Positions 27,038 through 36,893 of a stretch of 64,000 nucleotides of DNA are shown here, one piece after another. The stretch spans positions 1-64,000 of the forward strand of contig CAZLDI010000007.1 in assembly GCA_964558415.1 (NCBI GenBank), in the 5' to 3' direction. A program made the position numbers and the translations under genes. The notes under the pieces are model-generated. The model worked only from the letters and a program-made list of their open reading frames with translations, was not told the DNA's origin and made no database searches. Numbering within the stretch: the stretch's first letter is position 1; each line of letters starts with the position of its first letter. This DNA comes from CAZLDI01 sp964558415. GTDB taxonomy: Bacteria; Chloroflexota; Dehalococcoidia; SM23-28-2; RBG-16-64-32.

Positions 27038-28327
27038 ATGATCGACCGCTACACCCGGCCGCGCATGGCTCGCGTCTGGTCCGAGGAGAACAAGGCGGAT
27101 AAGTGGCTCCAGGTTGAGATCGCCGTCTGCGAAGCCTGGGCCGAGCGAGGCGCCATACCCGCGGACGCCATGGCTAAGATACGCCACGCCTCATACGACC
27201 GCGGCCGCTGGGCGGAGTACGAGCGCGAGATGCACCACGACTTCAACGCCTTCCTCCGCTCCGTCGCGGACAGCCTTGGGGAGGAGTCCCGCTTCGTCCA
27301 CCTCGGCCTCACCTCCTACGATGTCGAAGACACGGCCCTCGCCCTCCGTCTCATAGAGGCGACCGAGATCCTAGAAGAAGGCATCCGCGACCTGATGGAG
27401 GCCATTGCCGTCCGCGCCCGCGAGCACAAGGAGACGCTCACGATGGGGCGCAGCCACGGCGTCCACGCGGAGCCGACGTCGTTCGGCCTCAAGCTCGCAT
27501 CCTGGTACGACGAGATGCGCCGCGACTCCCACCGGTTGACCCACGCCAAGGAACAGATCAGCGTGGGCAAGATCAGCGGTCCCGTTGGGTCCCACGCCAC
27601 CGTGCCGCCGGACCTGGAAGACGAGGTTTGCGGCCGTCTCGGCCTTCTCGTGGAGCCGGTCTCCAGCCAGGTCGTTCACCGCGACCGCCACGCACTCTTC
27701 GTCTCAACGCTCGCGATCATAGCGGCCGGCCTGGAGCGCTTCGCCACGGAGATACGACACCTCCAGCGCACTGAAGTGCTGGAGGCCGAGGAGCCGTTCT
27801 CGCCCGGCCAGACCGGTTCGTCGTCGATGCCCCACAAGCGTAATCCCGAGAAATGCGAGCGCATCAGCGGCCTGGCCCGGCTGTTTCGTGGCTACGCCGT
27901 CTCCGCGCTGGAGGACGTGGCCCTCTGGCACGAGCGCGACATCTCCCACTCCTCCGTCGAGCGCGTCATCCTGCCGGACGCCTGCATCCTCCTGGACTAC
28001 ATGCTCGGCCTCTTCGCCGATATAGTCACCGGACTGCGGGTCTATCCCGAACGCATGCGCGAGAACATGGAGATGAGCTACGGCCTTGTCTTCTCCCAGC
28101 GCGTCCTGCTGGCGCTCGTCGATAAAGGGATGAATCGCCAAGAAGCCTACAAGATCGTGCAGTCCAACGCCATGCGTTCGTGGGAAGGCCGGGTTCCGTA
28201 TCTTGATCTCCTTTGTGACGACCCCGCGGTGACCGCGCACATCTCTCGCGACGAACTGGCGGCCTTGTTCGATTACCGCGTCTACACGAAGCACGTCGAC
28301 GAGAGCTTTCGGAGGTTGGGCCTATGA
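27038..28327 (+). CDS. purB: Adenylosuccinate lyase
   Basis: Acts twice in purine synthesis, splitting fumarate from SAICAR and from adenylosuccinate. The 429 residues fit the family. It has the fumarase-superfamily signature [33 protein letters not shown] with catalytic His, and [14 protein letters not shown]. It overlaps purC by 4 bases (ATGA). The 260-base gap upstream contains nothing recognisable. Confidence 0.96.
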   Translation: MIDRYTRPRMARVWSEENKADKWLQVEIAVCEAWAERGAIPADAMAKIRHASYDRGRWAEYEREMHHDFNAFLRSVADSLGEESRFVHLGLTSYDVEDTALALRLIEATEILEEGIRDLMEAIAVRAREHKETLTMGRSHGVHAEPTSFGLKLASWYDEMRRDSHRLTHAKEQISVGKISGPVGSHATVPPDLEDEVCGRLGLLVEPVSSQVVHRDRHALFVSTLAIIAAGLERFATEIRHLQRTEVLEAEEPFSPGQTGSSSMPHKRNPEKCERISGLARLFRGYAVSALEDVALWHERDISHSSVERVILPDACILLDYMLGLFADIVTGLRVYPERMRENMEMSYGLVFSQRVLLALVDKGMNRQEAYKIVQSNAMRSWEGRVPYLDLLCDDPAVTAHISRDELAALFDYRVYTKHVDESFRRLGL

Positions 28328-29220
28328 CCCCCGTCCTCACGGAGTCCACCGTAGACCTCCCACTTCTGGCCCGCGGCAAGGTGCGCGACATCTACGACCT
28401 CGGCGACAAGCTCTTGCTCGTTGCCACAGACCGCATCTCCGCATTCGATGTCGTGCTCCCCACGGGTGTCCCCAACAAGGGCGCGGTCCTCACCCAGCTT
28501 TCGGCGTTCTGGTTCGCGCTGACCGGCGATATCGTGCCGAACCACTTCCTCGCCGTCGTGACCGACACGCGTATGGAAGGCGTCCCGCTCGCCCTTCCCC
28601 GTGAACTGATCGGCCGCGCGATGCTGGTGAAGAAGGCGGAGCGGATCGACATCGAGTGCGTCGTGCGTGGTTACATCACCGGCTCGGGATGGAAGGACTA
28701 CCAGGCGTCGCGGACCGTCTCCGGCGTGCGGCTCCCGCCGGGTCTCAAGGAAAGCCAGGAACTGTTCGAACCCATCTTCACTCCCACGACCAAAGCAGAC
28801 GCTGGTCACGATATGCCCATCACCCTTCAGCAGGTGATCGAGCTCGCCGGAGAGCAGGCGACCAACGCAATGGCACTGCGCAGCCTCGCCGTCTACCGCT
28901 ACGGCCGCGATTACGCGCGAGAGCGCGGCATCATTATCGCGGACACGAAATTCGAGTTCGGCTGGCTGGAGGGCGAAGTCATTCTGATTGACGAATGCCT
29001 TACCCCCGACTCCAGCCGCTTCTGGCCTGTTGACCGGTACAAGAGCGGCGGGCCGCAGCCAAGCTTCGACAAGCAGTTCGTGCGGGATTACCTGACCGAC
29101 ATCGGCTGGAACCGCGAACCGCCCGCACCGGAGCTACCGGCGGACGTCGTCGCGAAGACCTCGGAGAAATACGAAGAGGCGTTCGAGCGGCTAACGGGAG
29201 CCAGACTCATCCACCCATGA
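28324..29220 (+). CDS. purC: SAICAR synthetase
   Basis: Joins CAIR and aspartate using ATP. The 298-residue form is of the longer bacterial/yeast type. Motifs are [64 protein letters not shown] and [15 protein letters not shown]. It is translationally coupled on both sides, with purB and the PPOX gene. Confidence 0.96.
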   Translation: MTPVLTESTVDLPLLARGKVRDIYDLGDKLLLVATDRISAFDVVLPTGVPNKGAVLTQLSAFWFALTGDIVPNHFLAVVTDTRMEGVPLALPRELIGRAMLVKKAERIDIECVVRGYITGSGWKDYQASRTVSGVRLPPGLKESQELFEPIFTPTTKADAGHDMPITLQQVIELAGEQATNAMALRSLAVYRYGRDYARERGIIIADTKFEFGWLEGEVILIDECLTPDSSRFWPVDRYKSGGPQPSFDKQFVRDYLTDIGWNREPPAPELPADVVAKTSEKYEEAFERLTGARLIHP

Positions 29221-29630
29221 CCGTCCTTGCCCCCGACCTGGTCGAGTTTCTTCGCGAACCCAACGTTGCTGTGCTGTCTACCGTGCGGTCGAACGGCCGC
29301 CCGCATGTTACCGCCGTCTGGTACGAGTACGACGGCAGGGAGTTCATCGTCAGCACGATGCGCGGCACCCAGAAGTTCGCCAACGTCTCCAGGAAGGGCT
29401 TCGCGGCCCTCTGCATCGCGACGCAGCAGATGCCCTACCGGCAGGTGATAGTCGAAGGCACCGCCCGCATCGGCAGTCCGGTTGACAACGTCTGGCGAGA
29501 ACGCGTGGCGGTACGTTATCTCGGTGAATCGGCGGGAAGAGCGTACGTGCGTGAGAGCGGCGACTGGGACGTTGTGGCTATCCACGTCCGGCCGATCAAA
29601 TGGATCACAGAGGGATTCTCTTCCTCGTAG
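29217..29630 (+). CDS. PPOX-class flavin-dependent protein
   Basis: A 137-residue split-barrel protein of the pyridoxamine-5'-phosphate-oxidase superfamily. Motifs are EPNVAVLSTVRSNGRPHVTA, VWYEYDGREFIVSTMRGTQK and KFANVSRKGFAALCI. Members bind FMN or F420 (FDOR type). The size and the TVRSNGRPHV pattern fit F420-dependent forms, but the cofactor cannot be decided from sequence alone. It sits in an ATGA overlap with purC. Confidence 0.8.
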   Translation: MTVLAPDLVEFLREPNVAVLSTVRSNGRPHVTAVWYEYDGREFIVSTMRGTQKFANVSRKGFAALCIATQQMPYRQVIVEGTARIGSPVDNVWRERVAVRYLGESAGRAYVRESGDWDVVAIHVRPIKWITEGFSSS

Positions 29631-29665
29631 ACGAAGATCCCGCCGAACACCTGAGGAGGTTCACG

Positions 29666-30205
29666 TTGACACAGACGCAAGACCCCATACAGCAAGCCCT
29701 CGACTACATGCGGCACCAGGGAGCGAAGTCGTTCGCCGACCTCGACGCGATGCTGCAGCGCACGGCCGCAGACTGCGATGCTTGCCTGGCGGGCCTGAGC
29801 GATGCCCAGGCGGTGTTCGCACCGGAGGGCGAATGGTGCGCCAAGGAGGTCATCGGCCACGTCCTGACCTCCAATCGCGGTATCAACCAGCAGATCGCGG
29901 ACATGGCGGGAATAGCCAATCCCGCGGGCGAATCCGCCAAAACCCGCGCAATGGGCGAGCGTTCCCTCGAAGAAGAGAAGCTCCCAATCACTGACCTGCG
30001 GGCGAAAGTGGCTGCCGTATTCCAGGACAACCGGCGTCTGGCAGAGGCGCTGCAGTCCAGCAACAAACTCGACCAGAAGTTCCCGCACCCACTATTCGGA
30101 CCGCTCAACCTGAAGGAGTGGATCGCCTTCCACCGCCTCCACGCCATGGATCACATTCAGCAGATTGAGAAGATCCGGTCCGACGCGGCCTACCCGCCCG
30201 CGTAA
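29666..30205 (+). CDS. DinB/YfiT-family four-helix protein
   Basis: A 179-residue putative metal-dependent four-helix protein. The DinB pattern is seen: TAADCDACLAGLSDAQ, EWCAKEVIGHVLTSNRGI (first His), and LKEWIAFHRLHAMDHIQQIE (two further His). These proteins include bacillithiol or mycothiol-dependent transferases. The TTG start at 29666 is chosen because GAGGAGGT lies 5 bases upstream; the open frame back to 29600 overlaps the PPOX gene. Confidence 0.8.
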   Translation: MTQTQDPIQQALDYMRHQGAKSFADLDAMLQRTAADCDACLAGLSDAQAVFAPEGEWCAKEVIGHVLTSNRGINQQIADMAGIANPAGESAKTRAMGERSLEEEKLPITDLRAKVAAVFQDNRRLAEALQSSNKLDQKFPHPLFGPLNLKEWIAFHRLHAMDHIQQIEKIRSDAAYPPA

Positions 30206-30208
30206 TTC

Positions 30209-30457
30209 ATGTACGTTGCGCGCGTCTACATCACCCTGAAGCCCACCGTGAACGACCCGCAGGGCCTCACTATCAAAGGCGCCCTTCATTCCCTTGGTTT
30301 CGTTGATGTCGATTCCGTGCGCGCCGGCAAGTACATGCAAATCAGCGTCAAAACGGCGAGCCGAGATGAGGCAGAGACTCAGATCGCGGAGATGTGCCGG
30401 AAGCTGCTGGCGAACCCCGTGATCGAAGACTTCCGATTTGAAGTGAACGAAGCCTAG
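30209..30457 (+). CDS. purS: Phosphoribosylformylglycinamidine synthase subunit PurS
   Basis: An 82-residue PurS, the small subunit that links PurQ and PurL in the three-part FGAM synthase. The family pattern VYITLKPTVNDPQG, ALHSLGFVDVDSVRAGKY and MCRKLLANPVIEDFRFEV is complete. purQ and purL are not adjacent: the gene ends against the convergent hisB, and the two stop codons overlap at 30454-30457. Confidence 0.93.
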   Translation: MYVARVYITLKPTVNDPQGLTIKGALHSLGFVDVDSVRAGKYMQISVKTASRDEAETQIAEMCRKLLANPVIEDFRFEVNEA

Positions 30458-31050
30458 AGTACGTCTTTCGTGCTCGGGACCTCGCCTGCGATCCGGGCAT
30501 CCAGTGCAACCGCAGCCCTCAGCGAGCGGGCCAGCGCCTTGAATGCCGCTTCGGCCCGGTGGTGATCGTTGGCGCCGGCTAGCATCTGCACGTGCAGGTT
30601 CAGACGCCCCGTCTGTGCGAGCGCCTCCAGGAGATGCGCGATATTCTCGGTCGGCAGCTGCCCGAGCAGCTCGCGATCGAACGTCATGTCAATGCTCGCG
30701 TGGCCACGCCCGCCGAGGTCCACGGCGACGAGCGCAAGCGCTTCGTCCATCGGCACTACAGCGTGCCCGAATCGTGTGATCCCTCGTCGCTCCCCCAGAG
30801 CTTGATCAACGGCTTGTCCCAGAACCAACCCAACATCCTCGACGAGGTGATGCGGGTCCCTTTCGATGTCACCTGTTGCTGCTACCGTCAGGTCGAACAA
30901 TCCATGACTAGCGAAGCTCTCCAGCAAATGATCGAGCATACCGATGCCCGTAGACACCTCATAGCGCCCGCTGCCGTCAAGCGACAGCTCCAGGGCGATG
31001 TTCGTTTCCTTCGTTTGCCTGTTTACGGCGGCGCGGCGGCTACCTGGCAA
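30454..31050 (-). CDS. hisB: Imidazoleglycerol-phosphate dehydratase
   Basis: A 198-residue monofunctional HisB that makes imidazole-acetol phosphate. Two His-rich metal motifs are present: MLDHLLESFASHGLFDL with DPHHLVEDVGLVLGQA, and HLLEALAQTGRLNLHVQ with ANDHHRAEAAFKALARSL. Last gene of the operon; its start overlaps hisC by 11 bases. Confidence 0.96.
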   Translation of the reverse strand: MPGSRRAAVNRQTKETNIALELSLDGSGRYEVSTGIGMLDHLLESFASHGLFDLTVAATGDIERDPHHLVEDVGLVLGQAVDQALGERRGITRFGHAVVPMDEALALVAVDLGGRGHASIDMTFDRELLGQLPTENIAHLLEALAQTGRLNLHVQMLAGANDHHRAEAAFKALARSLRAAVALDARIAGEVPSTKDVL

Positions 31051-32149
31051 CGCCGGATCCGATCTTCGTCAGTGCCTCGATCACCCGATCAGTGTGCTCT
31101 GGCTTCCCTACGCTAATCCTGATGCAGTTACGCAGCCCGGCGGAGTCGAAGTAGCGTACGAGAATGCCTTGTTGGCGCAGATCGTCTCGGACCTGTCGTG
31201 CGGAAAGTCCCTTGACTTCGCAAAGCACGAAGTTCGCCTGCGAAGGAAACACGCGCAGCCACGCCAACTCTGCCAACCTCACGGCCAGCCTCTCTCGCTC
31301 TGCGAGGATCAGGCCGACGTTCCGGTCAAGCACCTCCTTATCTTCCAAGGAGGCAAGCACCGCTCTCTCTGCGACAACGCTAAGGTTGTATGGCACTTTC
31401 ACCTTCCACACAATGTCGGCAAGATCCTCCGGGAAAACTCCGTAGCCCGCGCGCACCCCCGCCAGTCCCGCCCACTTGCTAAACGTGCGCGCGACTATCA
31501 GGTTATCGTGGCTGGACACGAGCTCGACCGCGCTCTCTCCCGCGAATTCAGCATAAGCCTCGTCGACGACGATCGGCACTCCGTGTCGGAGGAGGCGCTC
31601 GAGGTCCTCCCGCGGCAGTACGTTGCCTGTGGGATTGTTGGGAGAAGCGAGGTAGAGCAGGGCGGCGCTATCTTCCAACGCTCTTTCAAGCGGGCGAAAG
31701 TCCAGGGAGAAGTCCTCCATACGAGGCACGTCAATCACTCTTGCGCCGGAGACGCGTCCGAGGAAATCGTAGACCCCGAACGTAGGAGGACAATTGACCA
31801 GCGCGTCGCCCGCGGATAGAAACAGAGTGGCAGCGAAAGCTAGAATTTCGTCAGACCCGACGCCAAGCACGATCTGTTCGGGAGTGGCTCCGGCGTAGTC
31901 GGCGATCGCCTCGCGCACCCGTGTCTGCATAGGATCCGGATAGAACTGCACGCCGTCCGCGGCCAGCGCCTGCAACGCTCGAGGCGACGCACCGTAAGGG
32001 TTCTCGTTGCCGTCCAGCTTAACGATGCGAGCTTGTGGAATCCCCAGGCGACGGGCCATCACATCCGGCGGATCCACCGGCTCGTAGCCCGGTATCTCCA
32101 ATAGATGACGCCTGACGCGCTCCAGGACGGACCGCTTATCCGCGCTCAT
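31040..32149 (-). CDS. hisC: Histidinol-phosphate aminotransferase
   Basis: A 369-residue fold-type I PLP enzyme. It has VKLDGNENPYGASPRAL, YLASPNNPTGNVLP, VDEAYAEF, and the PLP Lys in VARTFSKWAGLAGVRAGY. It converts imidazole-acetol phosphate to histidinol phosphate. ATGA overlap with hisD. Confidence 0.95.
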   Translation of the reverse strand: MSADKRSVLERVRRHLLEIPGYEPVDPPDVMARRLGIPQARIVKLDGNENPYGASPRALQALAADGVQFYPDPMQTRVREAIADYAGATPEQIVLGVGSDEILAFAATLFLSAGDALVNCPPTFGVYDFLGRVSGARVIDVPRMEDFSLDFRPLERALEDSAALLYLASPNNPTGNVLPREDLERLLRHGVPIVVDEAYAEFAGESAVELVSSHDNLIVARTFSKWAGLAGVRAGYGVFPEDLADIVWKVKVPYNLSVVAERAVLASLEDKEVLDRNVGLILAERERLAVRLAELAWLRVFPSQANFVLCEVKGLSARQVRDDLRQQGILVRYFDSAGLRNCIRISVGKPEHTDRVIEALTKIGSGVAR

Positions 32150-33486
32150 CGCTCCCTCGGCTTCAGCCGTGCTTCAACCGCTTTCGCGTGGCCGGCAAAC
32201 CCCTCAGCGCAGGCGATGGTCACTGCAGCCGGCCCGATCTCTTCGACGATCTTTTCGTCCAAATGCACGACGCTCATCAACTTTAAGAAGTCCTGTACCC
32301 CAAGAGGCGACGCGAACGTGGCGCTACCTCCTGTGGGCATGACGTGGCTCGGCCCGGCGGTGTAATCCCCAATAGATTCAGCCGACCGCGCACCGACAAA
32401 GACGCAGCCGGCGTTGCGGACGTTGCGCGCCACTCGTTCAGCGTCCCGGACGTGCAGACACAGGTGCTCCGGCGCGAACTCGTTGGCCAGCTCAATCGCC
32501 TCTTCCACCGACTCTACAATTACGGCTCCACCATTCGCTTCAAGGCTCGCCCTGGCGACCTCGGCGCGCCCGATTCCCTCAATGCACGTCTCAACTATGG
32601 TCGCCACATGATCCACCAGGGAGCGCGAGTCTGTGATCAGCACGGCGGTCGCAAGCTCATCGTGCTCCGCTCCGGCCAGGAGGTCCGCCGCGACCAGTGA
32701 GGGATCCGCACTCCCGTCAGCAACGACGACTGTCTCAGACGGCCCGAAGACGCCGTCGATTCCGACTTCGCCGAACAATCGCTTCTTGGCCAGGGTGACA
32801 AACAGGTTTCCTGGCCCACAAATCTTATCCACTTTGGGAATCGATGCTGTCCCATACGCCATTGCCGCGATCCCCTGCACTCCCCCCGCTCGAAAAATTC
32901 GATCAACGCCGGCCACATCGGCCGCGATCAGTTTGAGCGGTGACACGGCGCCGTCGTGGCTCACCGGCGTCGCCATAATGAGCTCAGCGACGCCGGCTAC
33001 ACGCGCAGGAATGGCCGTCATCAGAACGGTGGACGGATACACGGCCGTGGTGCCGGGAATGTAGAGGCCGACTCGCGACAGCGGCCGGACGACCTGCCCG
33101 ATCCCGTCTACTTCGAATGACCTGAGTGAGTGCATCAGCTGTTTCTCGTGGAACGCCTGTATCCGCGAGGCGGCCTGCCGCAAGGCATCGACGAGCTCCT
33201 GTTTGACCTCCGAGTATGCCTGTTGGATCTCGTCTCGAGTTACCTCGAGCGGCATTTGCGATGCCTCCTCCGGGACCCCGTCGATCGTCAGGTTGTAGTG
33301 CCTCACGGCAGCATCTCCCTGTTGCCGCACGTCGCTCAGAATGCGCTCGACCACAGCATCAGGGCTCATCTCGCGGCCAAAAACGCGGATAATCGTGTCT
33401 CGCACGGAAGCCGGCAACTCGACGCCTTCCGCTGGCCGGCTGAGGAGCGTTCGCAGGCCCTCCTGGGCGCCGGCAACTATCCGCAT
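32146..33486 (-). CDS. hisD: Histidinol dehydrogenase
   Basis: A 446-residue Zn-dependent enzyme for the last two steps of histidine synthesis. Motifs are VGLYIPGTTAVYPSTVLM, DKICGPGNLFVTLAKK, GPSETVVVADGSADPSLVA and LLAGAEHD, with a C-terminal HVMPTGGSATFASPL. Its start overlaps the PLC-like gene by 10 bases. Confidence 0.96.
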   Translation of the reverse strand: MRIVAGAQEGLRTLLSRPAEGVELPASVRDTIIRVFGREMSPDAVVERILSDVRQQGDAAVRHYNLTIDGVPEEASQMPLEVTRDEIQQAYSEVKQELVDALRQAASRIQAFHEKQLMHSLRSFEVDGIGQVVRPLSRVGLYIPGTTAVYPSTVLMTAIPARVAGVAELIMATPVSHDGAVSPLKLIAADVAGVDRIFRAGGVQGIAAMAYGTASIPKVDKICGPGNLFVTLAKKRLFGEVGIDGVFGPSETVVVADGSADPSLVAADLLAGAEHDELATAVLITDSRSLVDHVATIVETCIEGIGRAEVARASLEANGGAVIVESVEEAIELANEFAPEHLCLHVRDAERVARNVRNAGCVFVGARSAESIGDYTAGPSHVMPTGGSATFASPLGVQDFLKLMSVVHLDEKIVEEIGPAAVTIACAEGFAGHAKAVEARLKPRER

Positions 33487-34232
33487 TGCAGGTACCCCTT
33501 GACAGCCGCCAGACTCTCGAGGAACGCATCGTGCAGGTAATCTGAGACTCTTTCCGGCGTCAGATACCGTAGTGTCTCGTCCACGATGTCAGGAAGCGAA
33601 CTCGTGAGTTCGTCGAACCCGTTGACATCACTCTCGCGAAGTTCGAGGTGCCGACGAGCTCCCTGTCGAAAGCGCTCCCAATCCGGCTCGCGATCCACTA
33701 TCTCGATGACGAGGTCTCGCCACTGGCTGAGAGTCTCCATATCGATGAATCCGATCTCGATTCCGATTTCGAATCGTGAGACCGCCTCGAGAATGTGGCG
33801 CATTAGATCGCGATCGCCACGGCGCTCTGCGTCCATGGAGAACTGCAGAGCGCGGTCCATGACGTTGGCTTTCAGGTCGCCGCCCAGCGGTGACCGCTCA
33901 CCGAAGTACGGCCTGTACACTGTCCTTATCCAGGTCTCGTCCATCACAAGGTGGGTTACATATCCAGAGACGAACGCGAGCGTCCTAGCGCCCACCAGCC
34001 CAGGGTCTGCCAGCCGCGGATGGGCGGCGAAGAAGCCGCCGACGCCACTTTGCTCATTGAACTGGTGCACATCGAAAAAGTGCGTCCTCTCTCTCTCCCA
34101 TCGAGTCATGATCCGGATATCCGGCGCGGTCGCGCCAAGGTACAAGCTGCCACGCTCCTCAGTGAGCGCGGTTAGGGACAAGTGATCGGCCACCTGTTTC
34201 GCGATGGCCGTGTGCAGGGCCAGTGGGGGCAT
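33477..34232 (-). CDS. Zinc-dependent phospholipase C-like hydrolase inside the his operon
   Basis: A 251-residue protein resembling the Zn_dep_PLPC family. It begins ALHTAIAKQVADHL and has LGATAPDIRIMTRWERERTH and FFDVH, then FVSGYVTHLVMDETWI. The His and Asp residues fit a multi-zinc site. It starts 23 bases after hisG and overlaps hisD by 10, so it is part of the operon. Its substrate is unknown. A phosphatase job in histidine synthesis is possible because no histidinol-phosphatase gene is in the operon, but this is only a suggestion from position. Confidence 0.7.
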   Translation of the reverse strand: MPPLALHTAIAKQVADHLSLTALTEERGSLYLGATAPDIRIMTRWERERTHFFDVHQFNEQSGVGGFFAAHPRLADPGLVGARTLAFVSGYVTHLVMDETWIRTVYRPYFGERSPLGGDLKANVMDRALQFSMDAERRGDRDLMRHILEAVSRFEIGIEIGFIDMETLSQWRDLVIEIVDREPDWERFRQGARRHLELRESDVNGFDELTSSLPDIVDETLRYLTPERVSDYLHDAFLESLAAVKGYLQCG

Positions 34233-34255
34233 AGATTAGCCTCTGCTGAATTGTA

Positions 34256-35671
34256 TCAGACCGTGGCCACGGCCTCGGCCGAGCGCCGCAGTGCTGCCAG
34301 GACCTCGTCGAAGGCCTTCTGCTGCACGTTCGATCGTCCTGCGTTGCGGCGAGCTATCACGCACGTCGTGGACCTGTAGAGCCTATCGATTGCCTTCAGC
34401 CGGTTCTCCACCAGAGTGCGACCTGTCTCCGTTCCTTCAATCAGCAGGTCTGCGTCTTCCGGCACGAACCCCTCTGACGCTCCCGCTATGGGGATGATCT
34501 GATACCTCCAGAAGTGCCTGCTCCGCGCGTAGTGATCGGCTGTCGAAGGAAACTCGGACGCGATGCGCAGCGCTTCTCGGCCCCGGGAGCGCCATATGTC
34601 GAGGGCCTCCTGGATCGTCGAAGCGGGCAGGTCCTCACTCACAACCGCGCACAGGTTGTACTGGCCACGGCGAAGGTCAACGATCTCGTCGACTGGACTC
34701 GACGGAAAGGCGTATTTGTGTTCCATCAGGCAGTCCCGACCGGTGATGGCGATGTCCATCTCACCCATTGCCACCAATTGGGGCATATCATGTGGACGGA
34801 TCACCTTCACCTCCAGCCCTTTGAGTTGGCTCTCGGGCCGACGGACGCTGGTTTGCTCATCATATCCCGTTAGTAGCAGACCGCCGGCGCGCAGCGCCTC
34901 CACCACGTGCCGCTGCTGATGGCCATCTGGCACGGCCATGCGCAGACTATTCCGCACTAAACGTCGCTGCCCAGTCGTGCTCCGTGGGACCACAGGCGGG
35001 GGTAGCGCGACGACCTCCACTGCCGGATTCTCTCGAGCATCAACCATCAACCGGGGTAACACAGCCCTGAGGTCCTGCCGGGCGAGCGATTGCGGATTAC
35101 CGATGAGCCACGCCGACCCGGTGAGGAGTCGCGCGAAGGGCGCGAGTCCGGCCGTTCGCAGAGCCTCCTCGTTCGGCATTGAGGTGATGATGCAATCGGC
35201 GTCCTCCGGCGGATACGCCTCCGCTGCGCCCCACACCGTCTGCAATCTGTAGTTGCGAAAACGCGCTGAGCGTGCGAACGCATCCGCCAGGTTCGGGTAG
35301 TCGCTGGCGATTCGCACCTGGGCTAAGGCCCCCAAATCCTCGATGCCGCCGTTGTCAGCACCCGCGCAGAACACTGTCGAACCGCCGATGCCGAGATCAC
35401 GCAGAGGAACGACCAAGCGTTGACGAAAGCGCGTGTTCAGTTCCGCTACCCAACTCAGATTGCAAATCCCCAGGTCATAGTTTCCAAGGGCCACCTGGAC
35501 GGGAATATCCTTCTCTCGGAACACACGGGCGATCAGGGCAAGAGGTTCCGTCGCCTTGAACACGTATGACCTTGACCCTTCCCCGTAGCCGTCGATCTGA
35601 AAGCCCGCGGCGGCAAGGTGCTCGGAAGTTGCGGGTCGAAGGTCGCCTGCCGGCAGCGCCAGCTTAATCAA
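34256..35671 (-). CDS. hisG: Tandem-domain ATP phosphoribosyltransferase (HisG-HisG)
   Basis: First step of histidine synthesis. The 471-residue product is two short-form HisG domains in a row (1-~215 and ~243-460), joined by a Pro-rich linker. Both halves align throughout, for example IASDYPNLADAFARSARF with IASEFPSTADHYARSRHF, and PPEDADCII with VPEDADLLI. The C-terminal half keeps the PRPP loop (GTETGRTL, 413-420). The N-terminal half has TSMPNEEA at that place and is probably inactive. It overlaps hisZ by 8 bases. Normal short HisG is ~210-230 residues, so the fusion may embed its own regulatory or structural partner. Confidence 0.85.
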   Translation of the reverse strand: MIKLALPAGDLRPATSEHLAAAGFQIDGYGEGSRSYVFKATEPLALIARVFREKDIPVQVALGNYDLGICNLSWVAELNTRFRQRLVVPLRDLGIGGSTVFCAGADNGGIEDLGALAQVRIASDYPNLADAFARSARFRNYRLQTVWGAAEAYPPEDADCIITSMPNEEALRTAGLAPFARLLTGSAWLIGNPQSLARQDLRAVLPRLMVDARENPAVEVVALPPPVVPRSTTGQRRLVRNSLRMAVPDGHQQRHVVEALRAGGLLLTGYDEQTSVRRPESQLKGLEVKVIRPHDMPQLVAMGEMDIAITGRDCLMEHKYAFPSSPVDEIVDLRRGQYNLCAVVSEDLPASTIQEALDIWRSRGREALRIASEFPSTADHYARSRHFWRYQIIPIAGASEGFVPEDADLLIEGTETGRTLVENRLKAIDRLYRSTTCVIARRNAGRSNVQQKAFDEVLAALRRSAEAVATV

Positions 35672-36893
35672 CGATGGACTCTGTCAGCACCCGCACCGCC
35701 TCCTCCACGCCGCCGGCGTGGCTTGCCCCTGCCGTTTCCCGTGTGATGTAGAAACCCTCTCCCGAGGCCACAACTGCCGGTTCAAGGGTGCGACCATTAC
35801 CGTCGGTCATCTGCACTGGCAGGTCACGATCCCTCAACGTCCGTGCCAGAGTGAAGGCGGCGGCAATGTCTTCTGCCCGCCCGCTCGCAGCGCGGATCGC
35901 TACGGATTTCCTTGGGGTCTTCGGACTGGCGCCAAGCACGCGTGAGATCGCTTCGACATCCAGACCAAAACCAGACGCAGGAGAATCGACGCCGCCGACC
36001 AGAGACATCAGCAGGTCGTATCGACCTCCGGCGCCGACACGCTCGCCGCGAACGTAGACGGAGAACGCCGGACCCGTGTAGTACTCGAAGTTCCGGGCCA
36101 GTAGCGGTGAGATCGAGTAGTCTATCCCGACCTGAGTCAGAATGGCGGCGACGGTGGCGAGTTCATCCAGCGGCCCCGCCACTTCCGGGACCGCTGTCTC
36201 CAGTGCGGACCTGAGGTTCGCAAGATATGCTGACCCGCCGTCCTCGACGGTCAAGAGGGCGCGCAAACTCGTTTCCAGGTCCGGCAGAGCCAGTTGAACC
36301 TCGTCAAGGGCATCGAGGTCACCATCCAACAATCGATCATACAGGGCTAGTTGCTCGTCATTCCGGAGCCCGGCCTTCACGAGTAGCGCGCGGATCACTC
36401 CCGGGTCCGACAGCCCCAACCGAGGGCTGAGACCCAGTCGCTCGATCACATCACACGCCACGACCATGAGTTCCACGTCGCTACTCGGCTGGCCCCCCCC
36501 GATGAGCTCGACGCCACACTGCCAATCCTCGCGCGACTCGTCGCCTTCGGCGAAACGAAGAACGCTTTGTATGTATGACAATCGCACCGGCCGCTCAGTG
36601 GACATCTGCTCGGCGTACAGACGCGCAATGGCGATGGTTGAGTCGGGACGGAGCACCACGCGCTCTCCACTCCAACCGTCCCAGTCCAGGAACGAGTACA
36701 CGCGATCGAGCATCTGTGGCGACAGCGTTCCAGCGCTCGTGAACAGATACAGATGTTCGATCGTCGGCGTCCGAACCTCAGCATATCCCCAGGCGTCACA
36801 TACATCGCGAAAGGCAGCCTCGATCCGGCGGAACAACGCCATCTCCTGGGGCAGAATGTCGCGCATGCCGCGACAGCGCATCGAATCAGTCAT
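35664..36893 (-). CDS. hisZ: ATP phosphoribosyltransferase regulatory subunit (HisS-like)
   Basis: A 409-residue paralogue of histidyl-tRNA synthetase that binds short-form HisG. It shows class II synthetase pieces: RGMRDILPQEMALFRRIE, EVRTPTIEHLYLF, LRPDSTIAIARLYAEQ and NFEYYTGPAFSVYV. The anticodon-binding domain is shortened and altered, as in HisZ. AGGAGAG lies 8 bases before ATG 36893. It heads the operon and is divergent from nfeD. Confidence 0.85.
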   Translation of the reverse strand: MTDSMRCRGMRDILPQEMALFRRIEAAFRDVCDAWGYAEVRTPTIEHLYLFTSAGTLSPQMLDRVYSFLDWDGWSGERVVLRPDSTIAIARLYAEQMSTERPVRLSYIQSVLRFAEGDESREDWQCGVELIGGGQPSSDVELMVVACDVIERLGLSPRLGLSDPGVIRALLVKAGLRNDEQLALYDRLLDGDLDALDEVQLALPDLETSLRALLTVEDGGSAYLANLRSALETAVPEVAGPLDELATVAAILTQVGIDYSISPLLARNFEYYTGPAFSVYVRGERVGAGGRYDLLMSLVGGVDSPASGFGLDVEAISRVLGASPKTPRKSVAIRAASGRAEDIAAAFTLARTLRDRDLPVQMTDGNGRTLEPAVVASGEGFYITRETAGASHAGGVEEAVRVLTESIVD

